From NCBI GenBank assembly GCA_002794785.1, contig NBBA01000015.1, positions 248,001 to 312,000 on the forward strand: 64,000 bases of DNA. The letters run 5' to 3'. This document shows, piece after piece, positions 10,726 through 21,627 of the stretch (the first letter of the stretch is position 1; each line of letters starts with the position of its first letter). A program made the position numbers and the translations under genes. The notes under the pieces are model-generated. The model made no database searches, was not told the DNA's origin, and saw nothing but the letters and a program-made list of their open reading frames with translations. This DNA is from Coniferiporia sulphurascens (Eukaryota > Basidiomycota > Agaricomycetes > Hymenochaetales > Hymenochaetaceae).

Positions 10726-11646
10726 CCAGGTGATACGAGCTCCAAGATTTCACTTGATTAAGGCTGTACTTAGACAACGAGAAAGGATTGTATGAGTGGA
10801 CTCGAGAGTTGAGAAGATGGAAAGAGCGTTGTTCGGGCAGGATCAAGTCAACAAAGTAAGGGAGATTCGACGAGAAGGACGTTGGTGATAGCGACCTTCA
10901 AGCGCCTTCGATAAAGCTGATGAGTTTGGCAGTACCTGACTGGCCGCAGAGTTCCCAGAAATTAGCGCTAAATTTTACTGATCCTTATATATGTCGTTGG
11001 ACGCCAGACCGCATACGATGATGTTGTTGCGACCAGAATAAACATACCCAAATATGGCACAGATTAGAGGGGTGATCTAGCAAGGTTAGCCACGTTCCAT
11101 CGAGAGAGGGCCGGCAAGCTAAGGATAGGGCAACGCAGAATACAAGGATGGATGGGCGTAGACTGACAGTTAAGTTATAGTAGCAAGTTGAATCGGAGAA
11201 GGTAACTACCTCGGCTAACATAATATTATCACGTAAGATTTCGGGGGTTTTAAAGTTGAAGGTCCAGGTCATAAAGCAAACTCGTGCAAAGGATATAGTA
11301 TTTTCCCCATACGCTAAGAGAAACAGTACACGATTATCCGGGAGCTGCAAAAACAACGCAACACTGCAGCTCAATGACTTCGTGTATGCCATTCTGAACA
11401 GACGTTGGACGACCATGATCGCTTCATAGTACACTATATACACACAAGGTGACAGAAAAACCGAATAGCAGGAGACATATGGTCAATCAGGAATCATATG
11501 ATATAAGATACAAAGACATAAATTGAAGACACAACTCAAAACACCGAGAAAAGGACTGGGTACGATCCGTCCGCCGTGCTTAAGAGGAACGGAATCTCAA
11601 AACGTTGACGGCGGAGGAGATAAACAAGATAGCTGTGAGGTAGTCA
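10726..11646. other. Gene-free stretch upstream of three-TM gene 1
   Basis: This 921-nt stretch holds the promoter of the three-TM gene and the 3' flank of the ubiquitin-like gene. The 152-codon frame at 10985-11443 starts with GTG and resembles nothing I know. I do not call it a gene. Confidence 0.5.
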
Positions 11647-13036
11647 TCAGTTATCACTCTCCTCCTCTTCCTCCTCCTCATCTGAGTCCTGCACTTCAAT
11701 GATAAAGCGCCGCCCGTCTTCGATGCCGAGGGAATTCATCGTGTCGCCCTTATAGCACTTTACGGTGTGTGACTCCCCGTCTTCTTCGTCGACAATCATT
11801 CTGAGGCACGCCCTACCCAGGTTGCGTCGTTCGTACAGAACAAACGAGACGGAGAATGAGATTAAAGTTTACGGGTGAGGGATTATAGACGCACTTTGTA
11901 AAGTCGATCTTAAACACCTTCGACGCACCCTTCAGGACTGTCTGTACTGTGTGCTCGCGCTTAATCCGGAAGCCACGCGGCTCCTCGGTACTGTCTGGTG
12001 CTTCAACAATGATGAGTACACGTTCAGAGTCCGTACCAGAGCTAGAGGAGTTCGTAGCGGTGCTAGCAGAATGCGGATTATGCGAAGCACTGTTAGTAGG
12101 ACGAGATGCGTCCGTCGAGGACACCGTCGTCTTGGTTGAGCTTTTAGATGTTGTAGTGCTTTGTTCACTATCTTTCTGTTGTAGAATTTGGGCAACATGG
12201 GTCTCCGAAGGAGTTCTCTCGACTTAATAAGGGGAAGGCAGTGAATTCAGCGGGATGGAATTATAGGTTCACGTCTATTGGCTTGCATACCTCGCTTTGA
12301 AACCGGTTTTTTAGGCACTTCCTCTTCTTCCTCGTCCGGTCCATCATAAGATTCTGCTTTCTCACTTAATTCATCACTGAAAAGCTTCAACGGATCTACG
12401 ACAAAACATGAGCAGGAATAGGTAACCCGAAGTATTCAAGAGACTTACCTTCAGCTTTACGCGTAACTTTGGCCGTACTTGGGCTTGATGGCGGGCCAGG
12501 GTGGATTATCGCTTCGTCCTGAGCGGGAGCGACAACAACGTAATCCGATCTCTGACTGTCCGACCGGGTTTGCTTTTCCACTTCATCTTCGTCCGCAGAC
12601 TCCGTACGCTCTCGAGTGCCTCTGCTTTCCTTGCGTTTGCCGTGTTTGGTGGAGGATGCGCTTGCAACTGTGCGTTGCGAGGGTACAAGGAGTCAAGTAA
12701 GGAAGCGACGTTGAAAAACGTAACCAAGGACTTGCCTTTCTGTACATTCAAACTGGACACATGCGCGCGGACGTATACATTCCCGACAACATCCCTTATT
12801 CCCGCCCAGGCCTCTTCGTGGATCCGCACAAATTTTCCTGCACAAATATCCAATTCGTTGGTCTCAAAGACGAGACCACCGAGGGCCAGACCCCATTCCT
12901 TAGCGGCAAGCGCCTGTAGGTCTGCGTACTTCGCGTGTAGGTCGACGGGTACAAGCACGCGCTCGTCGTTGTAATGTACGATGACGAATTGGATTGACGA
13001 CCGAGCGGAAGGGTGGATGGTGGATGTGACGAACAT
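11647..13036 (-). CDS. Protein with ubiquitin/SUMO-like end domains and acidic disordered middle
   Basis: Multi-exon gene, ATG at 13034-13036, stop at 11647-11649. The N-terminal domain reads FVIVHYNDERVLVPVDLHAK, LVFETNELDICAGKFVRIHE and YVRAHVSS, a beta-grasp-like pattern. A 79-nt intron follows, then a charged, Ser/Glu-rich disordered middle (DEVEKQTRSDSQRSDYVVV). The C-terminal domain reads VLIIVEAPDSTEEPRGFRIK, ACLRMIVDEEDGESHTVKCY and TMNSLGIEDGRRFIIEVQ, which looks like a SUMO/Rad60-SLD fold with the usual LxxEDG turn, and ends in an acidic tail (SDEEEEEEESDN). The role may be in SUMO or DNA-repair adaptors, by fold only; no catalytic residue is expected. Confidence 0.65.
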
Positions 13037-13499
13037 GTTCGAATGGTAAGAGACAAGAGTCAACACCAGGTCAAGTTCTAAGTCGAGTGCACAAGTGACG
13101 CCTCGAGGCAAATCACAACGCGCCGTCTAGATCACGTGATCGCGTCTACCCTCGTCTCGGATTAATATTGGTGAAAAAGAGTCGAACGAACTTACGCAAT
13201 TCACTGGTACGTAGGTGACCTGTCTCAGGCTGGCATTCACTGCATTATTGTCCGCATATTTACCAGCGTGGATGTATACACAGTATCACTTAAACTCGAT
13301 AATGTCTCTTGACGTTCACTATCCGTACGCTTAAAAATCCAAATCGGATAGGGTAGGGGAAGTATAAACTCTGCAAGCTTAAGAGCGTGGCTGACCCTAA
13401 TTACCCGAACCGGACTCAACGATGACAGGCCAAATACCCTCCGCACATGGACTCAAATTCAAAATTGGGCGTAACAGCCTTGTAGAGCTTAACAATAGC
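13037..13499. other. Intergenic upstream of the ubiquitin-like gene
   Basis: 463 nt between the start of the ubiquitin-like gene and the retroelement target site. No features recognised beyond presumed promoter sequence. Confidence 0.5.
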
Positions 13500-13513
13500 T
13501 TCAAGGCTGTTAT
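13500..13513. repeat. Target site duplication, left copy (14 bp)
   Basis: TTCAAGGCTGTTAT occurs here and identically at 14513-14526, bracketing a 999-bp insertion. Confidence 0.75.
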
Positions 13514-14512
13514 GATGATGATGAAGAAAGGTTTATTAGGCGCCGTATAACTCGAATTACATGAGCGCCCCGGTCCCCGAAGGGGGCCGGAACTAATAAA
13601 AAGTGGGCTGGTAAATTTAAAAAGACAGGGGCTCGGGTCCTCGCCAGTGAGCTTCCTGCATCCCCACTTCTTCTCTCAACCCTGTGTTACCGAAGCCGTG
13701 AGCGCCTGTCGGCAACGATTCTTCTCTCCTTTGTCGACCCTTCCCTGCCAAAAAAATTCCGAAGTCGGGCAGGTGGCCTGTCGAATTGCTGATCGAGGGC
13801 CTTGGAGGGGTGTGGCTGTAGCCCATGACGGCCTCAGCTCGTTCATCGTGGTGCGTGGATCCGCTTCGGCAAACCTCTGCCAGTTATGACTATGGAGAGC
13901 CGGAGTCGGCCTAGCCGGTTCGGGTGGGTCACTAGCCAGTGCCCATGTCTGGGTGTGGGGGAACTCCGCAAGTGCTGCGGGGGCCCAGATTGTGTATCAG
14001 CGAACTGAATGGCCGTGCGAGTCATGTGGGAATAAGAATCGCGAGGGATCAGATTAGAAGTGAGGAGTGGGAACTAGACCGCCTGTAGCGGGATTATGCG
14101 GGCCTAGGCAATGAAGGGACTGTCCCCTTACCCAATGTTTCAGAGTTTGAAGGCTTGATGGAATTGCCGCACATTGTGTCGTCATCCTTAGTACTCACGT
14201 CGCCTCTGATCCAGTCGTGACCCCTCCACGGGCAGTCAGTAGTTCCTGGTGCAAGAGGTAGGCCACTCACACTCCTGACCACCAACCCCTTATTAGGGGG
14301 TCCAGTGGGGTAGGCATTGGGGGGGTGGCAAGTCCCCGTGCAACGAAGTCAGCATCTACCCCAGGACATTAACATTGTAGCCCCCCTGAGTGACCCCAGG
14401 GTATGGTCAGGGTAGTGCCTGCAAACCACTCAGGCCCCCTTCCTTAGACAGATCCCCCCTCACAGCACCCTCTCCAAAGGAGATGGTGGTGGTAAGAGAT
14501 CAAGAAGGGATG
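13514..14512 (-). mobile_element. Non-LTR retroelement, short non-autonomous form (SINE-like or deleted LINE)
   Basis: A 999-bp GC-rich segment between perfect 14-bp direct repeats. Read on the minus strand it ends in a GGCCCC/GGGGACC hairpin with a TTCG loop (13568-13592), then CTAATAAACCTTTC and a terminal CTTCATCATCATC simple repeat abutting the target duplication. A long variable-length target duplication plus a simple-repeat 3' tail is the signature of target-primed reverse transcription. No reverse transcriptase frame is present; the longest frames are about 60-70 codons. It is therefore a SINE-like element or an internally deleted LINE. It sits just upstream of the truncated NTPase copy A. 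Confidence 0.7.
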
Positions 14513-14526
14513 TTCAAGGCTGTTAT
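14513..14526. repeat. Target site duplication, right copy (14 bp)
   Basis: Second perfect copy of TTCAAGGCTGTTAT, directly 3' of the element on the plus strand. Confidence 0.75.
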
Positions 14527-14599
14527 CTTTATTTTTTTATACATACCAGGGCTCGTGACTGTGACGTAACATAGGCTTGCCGAGTTAATACTTCCCCTA

Positions 14600-17500
14600 C
14601 CTTATCGAATCTGCCGGGTCACACAATCGCCTCTCAGAACTTCCGCTCGACCAGAAGGAATTATTTCTCAGCTCATTGTCGGAGACTCGCGACAAGGGCG
14701 ATTGGATAGGATTTATTAATACGTGGCGTGCGCTTGTACCATTTTCTTAAGCGAACATCTGCTCACTGTTATTCAGTCGACGTCGACACTGTCAGCGTCA
14801 GCGACGGTGATACATCGGACAGGGTCATGGATTTGGACTTCGACTTCGCAGATCAAGAAAGGGGTAAGGCCCGTCCCCCGCTCGACTATATGTCCTGACA
14901 TCCCATTAGCGATAATGGCTGGATGGAACCGGGAGTACATCGGCAGGATGCCTCAAGAGCTTTGGGCTCACATCCGTGATTGCATCCGACCTCCTGTGAC
15001 TGGTACTGATAAATATGCAAATTACTGTCCGATTATACAATCCTCTGGGACGGGAAAATCCCGTACTGTTGATCAGCTCAGCATTGATCACTTCGTCATT
15101 CCCATATGCTTAAGGGCACGGGGATCAAGTGGTATGTGCTTCTACGTGACTCGCTCGTAATGTGGTTTTCCAGCTTGCTAGAGTTTTGCTATAGGATTCC
15201 CACCTGGCGATCACGATATTCGAAATTTCTTAGTCGCCGATTTTAATCGCACGATAAAACGTGTCGATGCCTTCTTTTCGGCACTTTTTGAAGTCACCCT
15301 AGGGAAGCTCCGGGACCTGTACGGGAACAGTGACATGAGCTATACAGTTCTTGCAGCAGACTTTCGTCTCCGCATGACCGACGGCCAGACGATGTCTAAG
15401 GCGAACAAGTTTCGCACAAGATTTTACGATGATGTCGTTCGGCGTGCTGACAACGTAGGTAGTCTAAACTTAAGTTGCCCCCAAACTGCTTACAATCTCC
15501 CACAGATCTTCAGGGCTCAAGCTAATGTAGGTACAGGAACGAAAAAAAATGACCCTCCATCCAGCAAAGAGACACTCAACACTCTTACAATAACTGCATT
15601 CAAGCGCCTTCAAGAATTTCTGATCGAGTTTGCTACAAGACAGAGTTCGTTTCCGACGCCGATGCCGAAAGGTGCGATCCTTCCAGTTGAAGTAAGTATT
15701 ATTCGCGGGCCCTAACGCGCCCATTCACGCGCAGAATCTAGCGAAGCATGGGAGAAGTATCACCCAATTGTTATCGTGGCTTTCGATGAAGCAGCCGCTC
15801 TTACTGAGTTATCATATGACGGACACATGCTTTTTGACCCAGTTCGCTATTGGCTTCGACAACTGAAGCCGTGTTCGCTTTTCACCCTCTTTCTGTCTAC
15901 GACTGGGCGGACCGCAGCATTTGTATCGCCCAGTGGAACGCCTGATAGCTCCTTGCGCATCGTGAAAGGGCTTCTGAAGCTTAATACACCTTTCACTGCT
16001 GCCGCGTTTGACCTATTTGCGAAGAAAGGGGTGGATGGTTCCCGCGTAGGAGGGGCGGATACGAAATCAAGTATGGAGGAAGGACCGTTTCATGAATTAT
16101 CCTTATCTGAGATTTCGAGCATAAAGTTCATGTCAGGCTTCGGCCGCACCTTGTGAGCATCTAATTCCCTTGTTATTAATCGAGTATTAACATGATTTTT
16201 GTAGGTGGGCCTCTCGAATTGGACTGGGCAACGAGAAATACAGAGGACTCAGTGCCCACGACATCGCTACTCTTACAGAACATATGGTCTTTTTCGCTGG
16301 CATAAAACTTCTCAATCAGCCGTATTTCAGCAACAGTAATGATGTGAAGTTTACTACTGAGCAAATGTTTGCATGTCTGGCCCAGCGAATTCCTCTCGAA
16401 TTCAATTCCACGACATGTCTTGCTCGTGAGCAGCAAAATGGCCAAGTCGAAAATCACATGCGTATCTGTCTGCATATCGACTCAACCTTCGAAAGCATGG
16501 TGACTCTGTCACCTTCTGAACCACTGCTTTCGGAAGCAGCATTCGCTATCATGCAGAATAAAGGGTTTAGTGCTGAATCGGCTTTATTGCGCGTCATGTC
16601 CGGATTTTCCATATATAAGGGTGACCGCGGGGAGTATCTAGCATTGCTGGCTATGATACTGGCTAGGGATGCTGCGGTCTGCCACCGAAATGGCGAGATG
16701 ATATGGAAGGACATGCAGGTCCCAGCGCTATCAGGGTTTGGGGAATATCAGCGCACCATTTCTGTTGCAGAATTTATCAAATATCTCTTCAATGGACTAC
16801 CTGAAGAAATAAGAACCGGTATCGACTCTGACTTCGCGGGTGCGAACATGCATTTTAATCACTTCAACAAGGCGTATGAGCATAAATTGGTTCATCGACG
16901 ATACCTTTTACGATACCTGGCTCGTGGTGCTGGGTTGCTGTGCGCAAATAATCAGGAGTCTGTCGACATCATCCTTCCCTACATTATCGGAGAGCGGCTA
17001 CGCGAGAATCAGTTGGGTGTCATTCAGATTCAAGTGAAGAACGTCTGGGGCCAATGGCAGGATCCCGATTGGGATCTATTCGACAGGATGGAGCAGTTCA
17101 AGGTGGGCATTTTCGACGACGACAACGATGCCCTACCCACGATCCGGATTATTTTCGCGCTGGCCAGTAAACCTGCTCTGCGTGCAAGAAAAGTAGTCGT
17201 GAGGAGTAAGAACGGAAAGACCTACACAGCATACGATATCTGGTGTGCCGGTCTGTCCAGTAAACATATCAAACCCATTAGTAAAGGTAAGGAGTCGTGC
17301 TGGAAGGCGCTACTTGATATATCCGTGGTGTGGAAGAGTCTGTTCGAAATCGATGGGAGGTCCGGTATGCTGCCTTTTTTGCAGGCGATGAATCCCGGTT
17401 CGGCATCTGATCCACCATTCTGGAATAACTTCTTCCCATTGTTGGGCGATCTGGATAGTGCGGTAATCAAGCCAGCAGGACGAGGGATCGGAAGGGATGT

Positions 17501-17855
17501 ATTCATCTCGGCTTCCGACGGACCTGTCGGAAAACGGCGCTGATGAAGACGCCGCAAGCAAAACGGACACCGATTTGGACATAGATATGGATTCTGCTGG
17601 TGGAGATGACGGGCTTGAGTGAACCGAGGAAGCTGAGCGGCATGTAGTCGTGGGGGTTCAATTCGTGGACACGTATCTCGACCGATACCACAGGGGTATT
17701 CCATAACTGCAGCCTGATGAGCAAGTGTAAGTAGACCCCTGACTCGTTCACTACGGTGCAGGGGTTCTTGGGGGTGTGTTCTCTTTCCCTTTTCCCTGGG
17801 GAAGTAAATATTGCGGAATCGGGATGTCAGTAGAAAGGGAATTAGCGAGAAGTGG
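14600..17855 (+). pseudogene. Crinkler-like P-loop NTPase, copy A (5'-truncated)
   Basis: Near-identical to copy C (minus strand, 49645-53136) and related to intact gene B. Homology begins abruptly at about 14600 inside the first exon, and indels there break the frame; the first 80 or so codons are missing. The later exons are open with conserved phases: Walker A IIQSSGTGKSRTVDQLSI at about 15035-15090, Walker B VIVAFDEAAAL at about 15772-15804, then the C-terminal exon with DIILPYIIGERL and LGVIQIQVKN. A frameshift near 17520 gives an early TGA at 17541-17543, so the tail seen in copy C is lost. Translation from the ATG at about 14915 is conceivable. Homology to copy C continues past the stop to about 17855. 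Confidence 0.75.
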
Positions 17856-17940
17856 CCTGGCCTTGACTTTAGCTCTCACTCTGATCCTGAGTGTCAGTGT
17901 TGGTGCAGAAGAGGGTTAGGTCGTTTTTTTCTTCTTTCCT

Positions 17941-18320
17941 TACCTGGATTCTGGATTCTGGGTCATATATCACGGATATGGAGATTTGTTGTTTTAGTTC
18001 ACACTCTTCCACCGCTCTGCACTACTGGCGCTGACTTATAATGATATTGGTTTTTTCCTTGGATGCGAGCGTGGTTTAGTATTTCGGCTAATTACATGAC
18101 CTTGCCTTGGATCTTCCGTTATAAATGTCGCCTTCCTTTCGATATATTGTTGGGAAGAGGACTGCTGGTGTTTGTCTCCGATTCCGCAAGGGCACGCCGG
18201 AACGGCGGTTGCATAGGAAGGACCCGTGGCGCCTTGAGGGTCGTGTATTGTCGATGGTGGAATACTTCCCGCCTGAAGACGACGGGAGCCCGACGTCAAT
18301 GATCAGGCCCTGCTGCTAGT
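17941..18320 (+). pseudogene. Fragment of the three-TM gene: upstream region plus exon 2
   Basis: 17941-18066 matches the minus strand of the upstream region of the intact three-TM gene (about 55700-55915), including the repeated CTGGATT units and the block ACTGGCGCTGA with TTTTTTCTTGGA. About 60 nt later, 18160-18300 matches that gene's exon 2 (VCLRFRKGT, RLHRKDPW, LEGRVLSM, YFPPEDDGS). The first, third and fourth exons are absent. This is an internally deleted genomic copy, not a processed one. It lies directly 3' of NTPase copy A in the same orientation. Confidence 0.75.
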
Positions 18321-18820
18321 GTTTTACTGTAGGCATGCGCTACATTCCGGATGCTCTTGCGGCGCAACATGGAAATAATGTTTCGCTCTCCCCAGTCAAG
18401 AGGATATGCCAATGCACGGTCATAACTGATGAGGAAGGAGGGCTACTCATGTATAACCCAGCATCGACCGAGGGTGATACACGCGGACGGCCGAGCACGC
18501 GACCCGATTGACTATGTTCCCGTACCCTCGTTGTAGCTGACTTATGGTAGAAAGCCTGAGGACGGTTTAAAGAGGGTGGTTTTACTGGAGTGAAGGCATG
18601 AACTGGCGATACCTAGAATTACAATACTGATGCACTAAATATAACGCAAGTCCTATTGCTAGCTTTTCCCGAATAAGGCAGTAGGGTCGGCTGAACCCTG
18701 GACTGAGGCTCAGCGCAGACGGTGACCACATTTTGGGAGCATAAGCTCTGGCCGCATCGACCGCCAGCAATCGTCCCATTCGTCCTATTCATACGCCCGC
18801 TTTTCTTTTCGTTTTGTCTA
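18321..18820. other. Intergenic, F-box gene promoter
   Basis: 500 nt between the three-TM gene fragment and the F-box start codon; no features recognised. T-rich sequence just before the ATG is typical of a fungal leader. Confidence 0.5.
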
Positions 18821-21372
18821 ATGAGCAATCAGAGATCACAGGGCCTAACTTATCTCCCTACTGATGTCGTCCAGCTCATCGCGAAATTTCTGCTGCCTTA
18901 TGATGTTCTTGCCCTGAGCAAAGTAAGCATTCTTCCTCAGTGACTTGCAAGCTATGCTAATATTCCATACAGACCTGTAGGATACTAAAACCAATTTTGC
19001 TCGAACGAAGTGTATGGCTACAGATCGCCGAAAGCGTGTCTCAGTCGCGACCACTACCCTACACCGCAGCGCAGGCACTGGACCTACCCATCAAGGACCT
19101 CATTCTCTCCTGTCTGCGCGCGCAACGTATTGCAAGATCCTGGGCGGGGCCCATCATCCGCCCGCGCGGCACGCCAGTTAAAATCAGCTTCCCCGACTAC
19201 CGCGTCGTCAGCTACTTCACGTTCCTCCCAGGCTCACATCACTTGATGATCTACGACATGTACAACGTCATGAGCTGCTGGACCACGAAGGGCGAACACC
19301 TCAAGTCGTGGAGGGTGGCCCATGGCGCGAAGCTGACACGATGGAAGCCGTGCGATGAGTCGGAGAATAATTACGACTACAACCGTCGGATGCAGGCCGT
19401 GGAGATTATGATCGAGTTTCCGGGGTGAGTAAAGTCATTGATGGCTGGTCGTATATCGGAACCGGTTACCAGGAACTGGCTAAGGAATTTCCTCCCTTAA
19501 GCAAGGATGTGGATTATTTCTTGGCTAGTTCCTGATAATTATCCTCAGTGACCCAACGGGTCGTATCGCGTACAGAAATATATCTTATATTTTTTTACCA
19601 GACGCTCAAGGCCAACACGATGCGAAATAATCTTGCTAGTATACTCGGGAGGCTATGCAAAATTTGAGCCCGTCGCGTCATTCCGAGTCCCAGGCGTTTA
19701 TGAACCGTTCTCCGCAATGACCCAGGACGAGCTTCGCGGGACCTTAGTCGGGATACCCTCTAACAACCGGGACCACGTTGGGATTTACCTCACCGATCGG
19801 AACACCGATAAAGCAATATGCATTGATACTGAATTGCCATTGGTGTTCGACTGCGTTCCGCAGGCACTGCTGTCGAGTTCACACATGGTACTATATTGGG
19901 AGACACTCGCTGACGCACACTATGTCTCATACGAGATGAACGTCTTGCGCGATGCGATCGCATACGGAGGGCGGTCTCAAGACGACCCTTCGCTCTCTTG
20001 GCCTGTCATTATTTTGCCCTCGGACAGGCGTGATGTCCCGTTCGTCACTGTGCGTGCCAACGGCGCACGGTCATCTAGTGGCGAGTGCGAAGACTGCGGT
20101 GCGCCTATGCCAGAGTTTCCCAGCACAGATCTTTCGCGCAATCGGGATGCGTATCCTGTGATTATACCAAAGTGGACGACGCTGCGCGAGGATCTGCGCC
20201 GTCACCGCACACGCTCCGTTCTTACGCTGTCGCGCCGTCCTCCACCCAGTTCAGTCGGTGCGCAGAATGGTTACCCGGCAGCACATGCCATGCAAGATCA
20301 CCAAGCACACGCTGCTACCATAGCTGCTCTGCAGGTGCAGGCCATGCAGGCCTTGGGGCTCATGGGACCAGGTGGTGGTCTCGGTCTACATCTGGGAGAT
20401 GCTGTACCAAACGCAAATCAGGCAGCACCACAAGCTCAGCCTGCCCCGCCACATAATCTACCCAATCAGCCGCACCCACACGCTCATGTACACCCTCCTC
20501 ACGGACACGGGAATGCTTACCATCACATTCCCCCTCCCCCTCCACGCACAACGATCACCCATCATTACTTTGATTATTGCGGCGCAGGGTCGGGGCCTTC
20601 AACACTGACGCGCACGGTCATTGCGGAGGTGACGCTACGTCGCCCGCAAAGCTTGCGTTTACCCATCCCAGCTGTACTGCACGTGGAACACATGCATGAC
20701 AATGAGGCTGAGAATGGGGGTTTCGGGATCGAGGATTTCGGGGGTGTCGGAGATATGGACGACTTTCAAGACGAAATGGAAGCTGCCGAAAACGATGGGT
20801 TTGGCGCCATTCACTTCATTGAGCCCGAAGGTGGCGGACCCGGCGCTCTTCATTTCATTGACCCCGATGACGACCCAGGCGAATTAGGTGAAGCTATTGG
20901 CGCTTTGCAGAATGGCATGGGTGGGCTACAATTAAACCTTGATGATGCGCCTGCTCCGCCCATTAATTTTGCCGATGGGCTAGTTGAACTGCAACCTCTC
21001 GGTGCCGCGGCAGCACATGCACTCGCGGATTTCGTGCAGGATCCATTCGGAGGGAGTCCTGTGATGGGATACGGTGGACGTTGTGCACTGTGGGTCGAGG
21101 AGCGCCCGCAATACCATCGTGCGGGCGACCGCGAGCCCGTTCTGCGCGTTGCGACATTCCCGACATATGAGCCGCCACCCGAACGCTTTGGAGACATGCG
21201 CGGCGAAGTATATGTGCATCCTGAGCTTGAAGAGGCCCGCGGACGCGTATGTACGTTGCAAATCCCCGACGTCCCGCTCGATAGCGCGTACACGTTCGAC
21301 TTGGACGACGTCCGTGGCCTGGTGGGCATTGCAACTGCATATGGTGAAGTGTGGCTATTCGATTGTTCGTAG
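18821..21372 (+). CDS. F-box domain protein
   Basis: Exons 18821-18922, 18973-19424 and 19602-21372 join in phase to 774 residues. An F-box lies at residues about 8-45 (GLTYLPTDVVQLIAKFLLPY, DVLALSKTCRIL), split by the first intron, so the protein probably binds Skp1 in an SCF ubiquitin ligase. The rest lacks a recognisable substrate domain such as WD40 or LRR. It contains strands that may form a propeller-like body (YSGGYAKFEPVASFRVPGVY, GIYLTDRNTDKAICID) and a Pro/His/Gln-rich disordered insert around residues 400-480. The C-terminus is well ordered and ends AYGEVWLFDCS. Many agaricomycetes carry large families of such proteins. Confidence 0.82.
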
Positions 21373-21627
21373 ACGATAGACCGTATTTCGCGTTTTTTCT
21401 CTTCCTTTCCTTTGTTAGGTAGTTGGGGGCACCTTGATATCAACATTAATAGGGTATACGTACTTATCTTAGACCAAAGGCTGGGTGGACCCTAGTAGCA
21501 ATGTCATGTATCAATTAGAAATTCGCTCTTGATGCAGTCTGCTTTCGTGTTCTTCATTATATTGTACTTTTTCATTGGTGAAAAATCTAAGGTCACATTA
21601 TGCTCTGATACAATGTCATTCTCGTAC

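Noticed and set aside
10985..11443. 152-codon open frame on the minus strand
   Set aside because: It begins with GTG, has no family motif, no sensible hydropathy pattern and no paralogue in the window.
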